Positions 36,356-48,190 of a DNA stretch of 64,000 nt are shown here, one piece after another. The DNA comes from Rutstroemia sp. NJR-2017a BVV2 (lineage: Eukaryota > Ascomycota > Leotiomycetes > Helotiales > Rutstroemiaceae): the NCBI GenBank assembly GCA_002946415.1, contig NJPS01000058.1, positions 186,001 to 250,000 on the forward strand. Reading direction: 5' to 3'. The notes under the pieces were generated by a model. It saw only the letters and a program-made list of their open reading frames with translations. It made no database searches and was not told where the DNA came from. Numbering within the stretch: the first letter of the stretch is position 1; every line of letters starts with the position of its first letter. Made by a program: the position numbers and the translations under genes.

Positions 36356-38342
36356 GATTTGTTCAACCGGTCTTATTCACGAATGTAAGGTAATGAGTCG
36401 TACAATCTCGAGGGTACACCAGTCTCAGGACACGAAAATTCGCAATGCAGCAGCGAGATGTATCAGAGTTTTATGGATAATCTATCCTGGTGATGGGTGG
36501 GGCTTTTATGTAAGTGTGGTAGTCTGTCTTTAGATGCTCCGCATGAAGGCGTGGGGTCGCCTGTAAAGATGGGGGGAGGCGTCGTAAGGCGTCGATGATA
36601 GAGTCCCAGCTCGTGGCAGGCTCATCTAGAAGTGCATGGACGGTCGCCGCGGATTGCGACGGGTTTCCTATTGTAGTTTGGCAAGTCTCAGGTTGTGGAA
36701 ATTGATGTGCAAGAAGGTTGCAGTGGGGAGTTGTTCGAGCTGCAGTATTTCCTGTGCTTTCACACAGCCGGACCAATACCCGGAGCCTTCTAGGATTAGT
36801 TCTGTGGCGGCCTTGTTCCGAGCTCGTTAGGTGGCGTACGTGCAGCCAATTTTTACCAGTTGCGGGAGTACAGGTCGGGGTATTAAATTGAGCTCATGAC
36901 CTTTGGGCGGGACAGATTCCGTAGGAGCTGACCCCCAAGTATATGAATGACAGAACAAGCAGCTCCAACGAAATGTGACCAGAGTCTAGAAGATATCAAC
37001 CAGGATAAGTTTTTGAAACAAAGAATCGATGTAATTTTCACCAAAGGGAAAACACAGTTTATATCTCAACACGAAAGAAGTTGGTCTCCGAGAACGCATA
37101 CCTTATCAATCGACGCGAGGGAACCGATGAAAACCAATCACATACAGTATATTGAATCGTTTCTGCACCTGCAGGGATTTGGTGCGAGCAGGCTCGAACT
37201 CTCCGAACTAGTCGTCTTCACTGCTGCAGTGCTGTAGTGCTAAGTGCATACGGGGTCTTTTCGGATCTGACCGCGGGAGGGGATCTCGGTGAATCTCCAT
37301 ATAGCAAGATGGAGTTCGCAAGCGGACAACGATAGGAAAAAGGTAAAGCTTCCCAAGGAAGAGAAGAAATTTTCTCAATAGCTTCCTCGCCCCATTCTCC
37401 TTTTATAGTACCTGGCTAAATCTGACAAACACAATTATTACAGAGCCAATGAAGCAATATGCTTTAGTCAATCTGTTGAAGAGAAGGGCCGGGTGGTGGA
37501 GACGTTCAGTTGATGATAGCTTCAAAAGTTGCCGTTCTCTGCATTGCAGCTGGGAGTGGGGGTCAGCTTGCTTGCTCCACTAGAATGATGTCGCACTTGC
37601 GTTGCGTTGAATCCAAGAATTGGTCATTTGGTCTAGAATTGGACTCGACTGTTTGGTGACATCTGAGATGCTTGTTATGTTTCCCCCTTTTCAATTATAT
37701 TCACTTACGAAGAAGTTTAGTTATTCTTCCAATACTTTCATTCAATCTACTGGAGCAACTCTCTTCCCTTCCCAAACTTGAAAGTTCAAAGTTTTGAGGT
37801 TCGAGATCGTTTGCGTAGTGCGTAGTTGTGGTGTTCGATAAGAAGCACGCAATACCAGGATTTGATGAGGCCTTCGAATTACGCGAGCGAGCAACGACAC
37901 TTTTGACGGTTTTGTCCCCCAATTGTTTTTACCAAGCTTTTGGACAAAGAAAACTTGAAAACAGAACTGGGAGAGTCAGTTACATCAATTGCATCAATTT
38001 TCTACCATGTGTTTCTGATTCAACCGTCTGCACATCAGAAATCGGTCGACAGCCCTTCTCGGCGGAATTCGATTGTATGTAGGTCAACTTCTTGCTGAGA
38101 TCTTTCAGAGCTGGCGTAGCTATGCTACAAATCATATACTTTGAAGCAAAGATGAGTGAAGAAGACCGTGGACATTACTTGCGAATCGTACGCGCATAGA
38201 GACCGCGTTGATCTACCTGCTCAGGAGTTGACATGATCTCCCACGAAGCTTCGAATACTTGAAAGGCGCACAACAGATGGAACTGCGATGACTACCACTA
38301 CTATGTTGATATAATAGCTGTCCCATCGTACAGCATGGATAG

Positions 38343-38375
38343 GCTATTGATATGCTATTGATATGCTATTGATAT
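38343..38375. repeat. 11-bp tandem repeat, three copies
   Basis: Three perfect copies of GCTATTGATAT in tandem, inside an AT-rich spacer. No link to a gene. Confidence 0.9.
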
Positions 38376-40389
38376 GCTTCAGTTACATCCTCTCCTTCAG
38401 AACCACTGGACAGCTACCAACAGCTTAACTTCCCCCTTTTCCAAGCGACTCAATACGCCTTCGAACAGCACCACCACACAAAATGAAGCTTTAGTCACGA
38501 CCAATCCAAATCCAGCCTCGATCATTAGACCGGGAACTTACCATTTTCCCACATCATCGAATATTTATATCTGCTAGGATAATCGTTCGTTGTTGCATAC
38601 AGTCCAGACCACGACAGAATCGTTAGATCAAGTCTTACGAGACATTGATAACACATGGAGCCGTAGATGCACATGGAAACAATGGCGCGTCGTCAATGTC
38701 TTGAGCGGGGTGGGGAATAATGCGGGTACAAGATTTGCGGGTCAACGCGGGGCAGATAAAGCATAGCTACCTATCGCAGATCGGTCAAGGATCCCGTGTC
38801 GCATCTTTACGCGTACTCAAGATAGTATCCGGGATAAGGTTCTGCTTATGGATTCGTTCGCATTTTCGAACAGTCAATTTCGAGGGTGACTTGAGATGTG
38901 GATTGCCTTGAGTTATAGCCAGTTACACCTAGCCTCGAGTGCGTAGGCTGTGGGAATCTTCTATTAAATACTTTTTCTTTACTACCTTGTCATATTGTGT
39001 CTTCTCCGAAAGCTTTAAGTAAAGTGTGTTGGGACATGTGGTTCATTTCTCCTTGTATTGATGTTTTTGTGGCTCTAGTTAGATATCCCAATATGAGGAT
39101 CAAATGCATATCTTCAATTTACTTTCTTTGCTTCAGAAGTATAAACAATTTGCAGAGGCAGAGTCCCAAACTGGAGAAGAAATTACTACATCAAATACTC
39201 CAGACGAAGGCGTGCATGAGATCTGTTCTATGGATTGTACTCAGGGTTTGCAAAGTCTTGCTAAAATTAAAAGACGGCACAGTAGTCCGATCGGACCAAC
39301 CTGCTCATCACCCTTCTTTCTCGCCTATGTCATGTATGTGATAAGTGTCCATCACGATATACGAGGAAGATCTAAGGTTATGCTCAAAGCCACGTTCCTT
39401 GAGAACAAATGGTAATCTACGCGAGTCCCGAGCTTGTTGACTTGCATGAGCCTGAGTATTTCTACAATGCCGACGGAGATATTGCCCGGGATACTGTATG
39501 TTTACCCCACATTCTATCACACAGCCAGTGATATGATGACGGCGACGAATGGGATCATTTCCAGGTCAATACAAGGATGGGGAAAAGAAGTTTTATACTA
39601 CCGAAGCAGTAGGCAAACACCCTCGGCAGGCACGCCCTATCTGATTCAAATCTCGGTACAGTTAAAAGGCAGACCGAGCTTTACCTCGCTAAGCTAAGGA
39701 TGGAGAAGGCTGGACGGAATTAGAGAGATTGTGTTAGCAAATCGGTAATGTTATCGGGTATATCATGTGAACTATATACGTGATCGTATATAATTATTCC
39801 AGTGATTAGAAGCAGTATACCTGATCATAATGACACTGGTCTGTTTGGTGTTGCTACTTCTAGTTTATAGTATTTTCAATCGATGCCGCGCTCACGAAGG
39901 GCTCTAGGGACTCCAATAACATGTACTCCTACTTCTATAGCAGGCAGCCTAAGCCGCTGGCAGACTGCTTCACCCTTCCGCAATTAACCTACCTTGTGAT
40001 ACTCGAAGTAAGATTGATGGTAAATATAACGGTGGTTCTCATAAGCTCAAGAAATAAGTGTTTTGGAAGATATGAGGGAATGATGCCCAAGGAAGCAATA
40101 TGATGTGCGAACCGGAATGCTTCATAGCCACAGCGACAGTATTGCATAGCAACCGCGACCCTATCTGCTGTATATGCGAATATATTTATACTGAATGAGT
40201 CTAATATGGGTTGTTGTTGGGTACTAGGTACGTAAAAAGTAATGCATGCAGATTTGTGGCACAGTCAACTCAATTTACTCAGCCCTGGACCCTTGAAGAC
40301 CAATAGTTGTCTTCGAGATCATGGTCGACGTGATAGGGTATTTGCTGACTTTGCAGACTGTAGTGCTTACCCGCCATTATCTTCAACCT

Positions 40390-40600
40390 ATCCACGGGTA
40401 CCTATGGGTGGATTTTCCGACTGTCCCAACCTACCTACCTACTCAATTAGGGGTGGCATATACGTGAAGGGGACCTGTGACAGCCAATGGGTAGAAAAAA
40501 TGGCCCCCAACCTAACCAATGGGTACCTATCAGTTATATAACCTATTTATGGGTGCCCCAACCCGGCAGGTACCCTACCTACCCGGTGGGTAGGTTCGCA
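40390..40600. mobile_element. Possible hAT-type element remnant, GGGTACC-rich
   Basis: The segment repeats GGGTACCTAT and ACCTACC words, contains TAGGGGTGGCATATACG (resembling hAT terminal sequence), and ends in a perfect 8-bp hairpin (arms ACCTACCC and GGGTAGGT, 40577-40595). There is no transposase frame. No clean target-site duplication was identified. Alternative: a simple GT-rich regulatory patch upstream of the P450 at 40727. Confidence 0.3.
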
Positions 40601-40726
40601 GCCTAGTTTTCAAAGCTTTTATACTTTCAGTTTCTTGTCGGGAGGATTCTGACTTCCACCTCAAGAAGTAAATTTTAACCTCACTCTATCAGAGACCTAT
40701 CACGAGATATATCATAACTACTAGAT

Positions 40727-42517
40727 ATGTTCTCAGCCATATGTTTTCTCGTCCTTTCCTTTATATTGGGCTGGACAACCTTTTCCAGTTATTGCCTGTT
40801 GCTCAACTACCTCTCCGCTTGCAAGATTGGTATACCCATCCGCGTCATTCCTATCAGTCAGGAAAATGCACTGTGGATGATAGTCGATACAGTGATCCTG
40901 AGGTTATTTGAACATCTCCCATTTGGTTCAGGTAGCTTCACCCGGTATAATTGGCGAGGCTGGGAATTTGCAGATAAATGCGCCTCGCATCTGGAACTGG
41001 GAGATGTCTTTATACTGGTCACACCGGGTCGTAATTCGCTTTCTGTTTGCAATGCAGATTGTCTAGTGGATATTTTTCGACGCCGAGTTGACTTTCCGCG
41101 ACCCCTTGAGCTTTTTGGTACGTCATTTGTATTTGGAATCATCTAAATGTTGCTGATGAGTCGTCTAGAGATGGTCAATATCTTCGGAGCCAATCTCTCC
41201 ACAGTAAGATAATGCGAAGCAAACTTTTCCAGGAATATGCAACTAAACTAACAATTATATTGTTAGACTGACGGACCGCAATGGCAAAGGCACCGTAAAG
41301 TCACGGCCACTTGTTTCAACGAACACAGCAACGAGTTGGTGTGGCGAGAGAGCATCTCGCAAGCAAAAGACATGATCAAATACTGGAGCTCCAAATCGCT
41401 GGTCAAGAGCACGGCAGATGATATACGCACCTTATCATTGCATGTCATTTCCAGTGCTGCCTTTGGGAAATCATACAAGTTCCAAGGTTTTGATGAGATA
41501 TCGCCAACAAACGAAGCGACCAGACTCAAAGAATCCTTGAAGATGATTTTGGACAATTGTATTTTGCTAATGGTTCTTGGCACCAAGTTTCTTTCCATAA
41601 AATGGCTACCATCTAAACTCCAAAAGTTGTATTCAGCAACTGTTACCTTCAAGCAACATATGACTGGGGTGTACGAAAACGAGAAACAGGCAATAGCAAA
41701 CGGTAAATCCACAGAAAGGAACTTGATGACTTCACTCATTCGTGCATCGCAAGAAAAGATCTCGGTAAAAACTTCGCAGACACATAGAAGTGGCAGCCTT
41801 ACCGAGAGCGAAATCTATGGCAACATGTTCATTTTCAATTTCGCTGGGCATGATACCACTGCCCATACTTTGGCTTTCGCGGTTGTACTCCTCGCAGCCA
41901 AGCCCGCGGTGCAAGATTGGATATTCGAGGAGCTTAAGCATGTCCTGCAGGAAAAGCCGATCGAGGATTGGAACTACACGACCGATTTTCCTCGCTTGAA
42001 ACGATGTCTTGCAGTTTTGATGGAGACTTTGAGGTTATACTCTTCTGTCCCGATAGCCAAGTCAACAGGTTCTGGCCCAGACTTCAAGACTCTCGTCGTT
42101 GAAGGCAAAAGTATCGCTATTCCTCCTAATACCATTGTCATTCCGAATCATGTAGCGATCCATACGCATCCTCGATATTGGGGCGATGACCGTATGGAAT
42201 GGAACCCAACGCGATGGATCAACAGCGCTGGTTCAATTGAGGATGAAACCATGGTGACACCAAAGAAAGGCGCGTTCATTGCTTGGTCTGAAGGGGTGAG
42301 AAACTGTCCCGGAAAGAAGTTTTCGCAGGTGGAGGTTGTGGCTACTATGGCTGGGCTGTTCCGTAATTGGAGGGTGGAAGCTGTACCGCTGGATGGAGAA
42401 ACGCAGGAAATGGCGATGAAGAGGGTTATGAAGCTGGTGGAGGAGGACACAGGACAGGTATTGTTGTTGCAGATGTTGCATCCGGAGAGGGCGCCGTTGG
42501 TTTGGAAGAGGAGATAG
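40727..42517 (+). CDS. Cytochrome P450 monooxygenase
   Basis: Heme-thiolate monooxygenase of the ER. CDS is join(40727..41117, 41169..41203, 41267..42517), 558 aa. A signal-anchor helix opens the protein (FSAICFLVLSFILGWTTF). C-helix motif WQRHRKVTATCFN (with QWQRHRK), I-helix AGHDTTAHT, K-helix ETLR, and heme-binding loop WSEGVRNCPGKKFSQ are intact; the leading Phe of FxxGxRxCxG is Trp, which occurs in some fungal families. Exon 2 is only 35 nt but fits phase and the EMVNIFGANLST segment. Substrate is unknown. The neighbourhood has no polyketide or terpene synthase, so membership in a metabolite cluster is not supported. Confidence 0.92.
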
Positions 42518-43661
42518 TTGGGGCTCTTATCAATTTCGAAGTTGTCAAAATACTAGCTAGTAAACAATCAACTCGACTCCCATTGCGAAAGGAAGACATA
42601 TCATGGTCGGGAATAGTAGTAATGATCTCGAAACTAGATTCCATAGGTTGATCCGAGGCTCATGCCGCCTACCTCAACCCTATAATCCCCCTGATCGGCA
42701 TTGGCACGCGAAAATGGAACTACCCATAACCCGTATGATGGTTTAGACTCAGGAGTTGGAATCCCAGCCCACCGATAGTCACGTTGCCCACGGGAAGCTC
42801 CTCTGATTTTGCTGTCGGTCCCTTCGGTTAGAAATACTCCCTGGATTAAGCTGCAATGCATTTAGGGACATTTCCCAACTTTTAATGTATATACCCCTTG
42901 TTTCTCGCTTATCTTTTTCCAGGCCCCGGGCGAATACACCGAGATATGAATCTATCTACGTATACCAACTTCCTGCAAATAACAACAGCAAGTTTATATA
43001 GGACGGTCGAAGTAAGTCGCGTCCTACGAATTCTAATGGCTTCTGCCATAATATTATAATCTCGTTACTCGATGTTACTTCTCCTCGTATCTTCTGGCAT
43101 CTGAGATATCATTCCATCTATATAGATCTTCCTTTTCTCAACATCGAATTCGAGACTCTTGCAAGCGGCGGATCATCCCCTTTTGAATTGGATGATTCAA
43201 TTTGCAAATCGTGCTTCCATGGGTCTTAAGAGTATCTTATGAAACCCTCCCAGGGGGAAAAATAGCACAAAGCAGAACGAGGCAATCTTCATATCACAGT
43301 GCCTCTTGCCAGTGAATTCTCGTACTTGCTCATGCAGAGATTCTGTACAGCAAGCACCTGAATATAAGTTCACCAAGTTTCTAGGACGAGCCTTGACCGT
43401 ACATAGACAAGGTAGTACTGTGGATCATGTCAGCTGAAGTGGAGACGGCCGTGGAGTCACAACCAATCATTGAGGAAGGGCTCAAAAAATGAAATCCAGG
43501 CATCGATGCATGAAACAGCAAACTGTCATGTCAGAATGTCCATAGATGCTGTTTGAAATCCACCAGAAGAGCGTCAAAGCAACCTACAAGCAGAAAACCC
43601 TTCCTTACATCTGCCCCGCATCACTTCTCAGTCAGGCCACCAATCCGCAAATAACCTCAAA
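42518..43661. other. Intergenic spacer
   Basis: A 1.14-kb spacer between the P450 and the first cyanovirin-N-like gene. No exon is seen; 43520-43660 should be the promoter and leader of the downstream gene. Confidence 0.5.
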
Positions 43662-44118
43662 ATGTCATTCCATGCCTCCGCCCAAGACATAACCCTTCAA
43701 TCCGCCGACCGTCTTCACCTGCTTACGGCCAACCTCCGGAAAATGGACGGCACGTACTCTATCTCGCAATTAAACCTCGATACTTGCATTGGAAACAACG
43801 ATGGTAATTTCGAATGGGGTGGTGAAAGTATGACTACCCGACCTAAAATCCTGGATACGAGAAGTTAACCATGCTAGATTTCTCCCACAGCATGCCACTT
43901 GGAGAAGTAGAAATACTTTTCGAAGGGGATGATCACCAGCCGATTCTTCATGCGTTTCTGAAGAAGATAGATGGGGAGAGGAAGGAGTCGCGGATTAATT
44001 TGTCTGAACGTATTCATAATGAGGATGGGAAGTTTGTTTTTAGTATGTTTATTCTTTTCCTTTTTTTGGCTGGAGGAGAGACTTGATTTATTGACTGTTT
44101 GGTGTGTTTTTAGAATGA
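43662..44118 (+). CDS. Cyanovirin-N homology (CVNH) lectin-like protein, copy A
   Basis: Single-domain cytoplasmic mannose-binding-type lectin fold of unknown physiological role in fungi. CDS is join(43662..43827, 43878..44042, 44114..44118), 111 aa. It begins MSFHASAQDITLQSADRLHL, then ANLRKMDGTYSISQLNLDTC, NNDGNFEWGGENFSHS and LSERIHNEDGKFVF, the two internal repeats of CVNH. The last intron leaves only two bases plus TGA in exon 3. No signal peptide is present. Repeat 1 keeps Asn-Asp-Gly and WGG. Copy B lies 3.7 kb downstream on the same strand with introns at the same places. Confidence 0.88.
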
Positions 44119-44600
44119 ATCAATGCTCTTAAATTCTGGGAATAGAAAAAGATGCTGGCTGTGATAGAAAACCACAGTTGACAACTTGACTTGCTTTACA
44201 AAGTATAGCTACTTGGCAAAATGAGAGAAAAGTAGGCTTAGAAAAATGCTGAGGCGAATCTGTGACGTTCGGCGTCTATTTGGAGGTGTAGCCTGTAGGA
44301 TCATCTAGAGGAATTGCTAGATGAATTGGGAATATGGGTTTGCGAAGAATGAAAATTATCTTAATCATTGTTATCATTGAGTCATGAATCTTCCAGAATG
44401 AGATATCTGATTGAAGTAACCTTACATATAAATACTGAGATTTCACCTCATCGTTAGGCAGTTGCTTGTGCTATTATGGTTCTCTTATATATAAGTCATA
44501 TCGAGTACCTCTAACAGAAGACAGACGTAAAGATTCACATCTGACTTTGGCTTGTATATTACCTCTCCCTCCACTTTCGCTTATATTTGCCATTATTATC

Positions 44601-44741
44601 ATGAGCAGAAATATTTTCGAACTTAAAGCTAAAGACAAATCTTTCGAGTTCAATAGGGAGATCATGTCACTCTCTGCTTTAATACGCAAGATAACGGGAA
44701 ACATCATTTCTTCAGATATCCTCGAAACTTCTCCACATTGA
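44601..44741 (+). pseudogene. Small Skp1/BTB-N-terminus-like open frame
   Basis: Forty-six codons starting MSRNIFELKAKDKSFEFNRE, then IMSLSALIRKITG. The run ELKAKDKSFEFNREIMSLS matches the Skp1 N-terminal pattern (LxSxDGxxFEVxxxIAxxS) at several points. It stops long before the rest of a Skp1 fold, so it is a fragment, decayed copy or chance. A TATA-like CATATAAATA lies about 170 bp upstream. Confidence 0.25.
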
Positions 44742-47238
44742 GAATTCAACCCCAATGAGTGAAGCCAAGACCTAGAACACACGTTCTTGGGACCACTATC
44801 CATCCAAAACCCTACGCAGTTGAAAAGTAGCTCTCGCAGGGCGCAGGTATCCGCAAGCCAGCCAGATCATCGATTACCCTACATGCAGGCCAAGAGAAAA
44901 CAAGATCTGAGTAGATCTCCATTGCGCATGCTATCCACAGTCCGCAGATCGCGAGCCGCTGTGGGGAAGAATCAGATGGGTCGAGAGACCCACCGTGGAA
45001 GTGTGGATTGAGCCCCAAGTGTTCCTGTCAGTCCGTGTCTTACCCCCTAGTTAGGCAAGTGTGTGAGCATCCAAGCTGAATGATCTTCGCTGATCCGAGA
45101 CTGTGGATCCGGGGACGCCACTGGGTTTGCTTGATGAAGTTTAGCTCGACGAAGATTTTTGGGCCGGCTGTAGGTTGAATGTCTAAGATTGATCCAGACC
45201 GTTTCTACGAGCCTGTGTGAATGATGGCCTTGAAAACAGTACGGCAATGGTGGTGTGCTAGCTATGTGTTGGATTATCATTGATTCATTGTTCTCCAACT
45301 ACGAGTGGATAGAAGCCTTAGCTAATAACTGTGTACATTACAGGAGCTCAGCTACCTCGGACACGCACTAAAAACTTCTGGACCTTAGCTTTAGCCAACT
45401 CCTTTGGCCTCTTCAGACCCCGTGATTGTCTATGTGGATGTGGGATGAGCATAATACACCGGGGCTACTGTGATGTCTCTATGTCAAATGGGCGACAAAT
45501 CTTCATGGCAGCATTATCATCCAACTAGCTTGATGTACCTCACGTGGAGGCACCAGTTGACTCGACTACTATGATACTATCTAATTTCGAGAAGCTACGA
45601 GGAGCTCTTACAACAAATTGTTACAGCTCATTCTCATATATGGCAAGCATGTTCAGGTTGATTTCAAAAGATCTCATAATGAAAAAGAGACGACGAATAT
45701 TCGTGGTTTTACTAGCCCTCCCATGAGCCCTACAGGCCATCTTACTAGAGCCCCCAACATCTCTACTCCTCCCAGTATGTCTTGTCTAGTCTGGGACTGG
45801 ATAAGAAACTCGACAGCACCCTCGTCTTGTTTCCCTGGTATCTTATTCGCGAAAGTTGGATGACGCATAGCTAAAGTAGCTATGAAATCATATCATAGAA
45901 AGGCCGCTAACATATGAGCTGACCTTGGATAACTTTGATATCTAATGCTGTATCACAAAGTTTAGGCCTTTCAATCGGCACGATAGGATAATTTAGTAAA
46001 CTTCCCCAAGCAATTGTTCACCTGCGCGTGAGAAACATTTGCCTGCACCGATCAATCTAGCTAATAACATAGCCTCTCAGCTGCAGCGAACCTGAGCCAA
46101 TCTGAAACGCAACTACAACATGAACGAAGAGTAATGGTCGATGTGTAAAGTGGAGGCGGTGATACTGCATACACTTGTTTGTGGGGTTTCAATGGCCTGA
46201 GCGATTAATATATCCATCGACCTGTCTAGTGGCAGCACATCTGGGGCCATCATGCTTTGCTACTGCGCTCTAGCGAACTTCTAACTTGGCAAAGAGAATC
46301 AAGATCCAGTCAACTAAAGACTCATCTTCAGCTGATGGCACCTTGCTGAAAATGCACATGCCATGATTCAATGTCGAGAGTCGAGAGCATGGAGCGAACT
46401 TTCTGCTCCTTGGATGCTTGGAACCAATCCAATTTGCTCGGCCACTAACTCAATTCATTTTCCATTCCTTGATGCATGACAAGAACCACGAATTCGCAAA
46501 TAAGATGGTAAGAACAGAGCATGTTCAAAAGTAAGCTCATGCCACCGAGTAATGTTCACGGAGCATGTGATGTTGTGAAGCCAGCTTTTGCTGACGTTGA
46601 GATACACACCTTTCCTCGTATTGCTTAGCCCGCAATTTGCAACAACATTAATCCGGCCCAGACCGAGTTATGCAGCGTAGTCCTTTCCTCATTCGTTCTC
46701 GGTCTCGGATGCAGATGTGCTCTAGTCCCTCCGAAAGCGAAGTATTGCCGTCACGACAGCGGGGAAATGTGGGCCCGGAACTTTCACTGCCGCATCTTCT
46801 GTCCAACTCACCAAACGTTAACCTTAATTCACTCTAAGGTTATGCCTGGACCTGGACGATGCTAAGCAGCATCACGACAGTGCATGAAGCAGCCATGTCG
46901 GAAATAGCAACCGTACTTGAGCCGTGTAGTCGCCAGCCCCCTCACAGCCACTGCAGTCCACATTCACTCAGGTTCCCAAACTCTGACCCACAAAGTGGTG
47001 GGTCTGAAGCGGAGTCCTCAGCAGAACCCAGCTGTGCTGGCCCAACATCTGTCGAGAACGTGGGAGCCAAGTTGCTGCCAAGAGCCTTAGATCCGTCCTT
47101 ACGTCTGAAATACATGCTGCATGGCATCATGTTGGCGGGGTCAGTTTCCGAATCATCCCCGTGATTGGGTTTGTTGACGCGATGGGATCCATCTAAACGC
47201 AGACCCTGAATCGTTGCCAAAATTGGAAGAGAGGGGTC

Positions 47239-47246
47239 TATATAAG
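47239..47246 (+). promoter_or_regulatory. TATA box of CVNH copy B
   Basis: TATATAAG lies 110 bp before the ATG of CVNH copy B and is followed by a pyrimidine-rich leader (CCTCTTCTTATTCTCTCATC). This is a good fit to a regulated, strongly expressed fungal gene. Confidence 0.6.
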
Positions 47247-47355
47247 GCGTAGGACTTGTTATTCTGTCCTCTTCTTATTCTCTCATCATCCTCAAACCAC
47301 TTCTACTACAATCAATAACCTTCACTTCAATCTTTCCACAAACCACCAATTCAAA

Positions 47356-47822
47356 ATGTCTGGCTTCCATCTCTCCGCTGAAGACATCCGTGTCGATGAC
47401 GGCCACATCCTCAAAGCTCGTCTCCGCAACGAAGATGGTGGAATGAACGATGCTGAGCTGGATCTCAACCAATACCTTGGAAACGAGAACGGCATGATCC
47501 AGTGGGATGGCAGAGGTATGCATACTTCTTTCTTCTTGTTCCATCCTGCCATATATCCTGCCATATAAGAAACTAACACATTACAATAGACTTCTCCCAC
47601 AGCGCTGAGGCCGTCACTTTCCACATCGAGGGTGCTGATTCAGTTCCTGTCCTCCGCACCCATCTCAAAAGCAGAGACGGCAATGAATTCAGCCGTGATG
47701 TCAACCTTGCTGAGCGCATCCAGAACCACAACGGACAATTCGTCTATGGTATGTCATCTCAACCGCTTCATACTTCCCATTATCTGCAAACATAACTAAC
47801 ATCTTTCTCTCCTACAGTATAA
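47356..47822 (+). CDS. Cyanovirin-N homology (CVNH) lectin-like protein, copy B
   Basis: CDS is join(47356..47515, 47590..47748, 47818..47822), 107 aa, close to the single-domain CVNH length. It starts MSGFHLSAEDIRVDDGHILK, then RLRNEDGGMNDAELDLNQYLG, NGMIQWDGRDFSHSAEAVTF and LAERIQNHNGQFVY. Codon use is clean (Cys-free, many CTC/ATC codons) and the TATA box at 47239 is strong, so this copy is more likely highly expressed than copy A. Intron 1 splits the domain between its two repeats; intron 2 leaves just two bases before TAA. No secretion signal is present. Function in vivo is unknown for the family. Confidence 0.93.
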
Positions 47823-48190
47823 ACAACCACACATGTACACTAGCTAGCGAGCTGCCCGTCGAGGGGATCAGGATATTCGTTCCGGGTCAGATGATGAAAA
47901 TGAAATGATGATTACGATCTACACATACTTTGCTTCTGCTGCTGCCACAACATGATGAATGTGAATAATACTGAAACAGTGAATCATGATTGCTGAATAA
48001 TGAGTGAATGCCTAAGATCCTATCTCATATGTACATCTGTCCTTTCATGTTTCATCCATCAGATAGCCAACCAAAACAAAACATGTACTATCCCTTACTT
48101 TCCTCCCCAACCATTTTGGCACGCATATACTTCTGCCTATTGCTTTCACTACCATTGACATACCTGATGTTCCCAAGTATCTTGCCATCC
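47823..48190. other. Intergenic, convergent
   Basis: A 368-bp spacer between the 3' ends of CVNH copy B and the glucuronoyl esterase. No exon, repeat or RNA gene is seen. Confidence 0.5.

Larger units (their letters stand above)
36356..40726. other. Gene-poor AT-rich region
   Basis: A 4.4-kb stretch with no exon I can support. 36357-36900 is the bZIP promoter. 37.0-40.2 kb is AT-rich with scattered short frames lacking family similarity, including one near 36947-37237. A triplicated 11-bp repeat lies at 38343-38375. 40380-40600 is rich in GGGTA and ACCTA words and looks like transposon-terminal debris. The last 100 bp are the promoter and leader of the downstream P450. Confidence 0.5.
44119..47355. 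other. Intergenic region between CVNH copies
   Basis: A 3.2-kb spacer. Apart from a 46-codon Skp1-like open frame at 44601-44741 I find no supported exon. 45.8-46.8 kb is AT-rich and structureless to my reading. The final 130 bp carry the TATA box and leader of CVNH copy B. Confidence 0.5.

Noticed and set aside
36471..36776. 101-codon minus-strand frame upstream of the bZIP gene
   Set aside because: No similarity, biased composition absent, and it sits where the bZIP promoter should be.
37180..37260. tRNA-like GGCTCGAACTCT segment
   Set aside because: The T-loop-like word is present but flanking stems do not pair and no acceptor or anticodon arm could be folded.
46859..47220. Overlapping sense and antisense frames just upstream of CVNH copy B
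   Set aside because: They overlap each other in opposite strands with no similarity and lie in the promoter of copy B.
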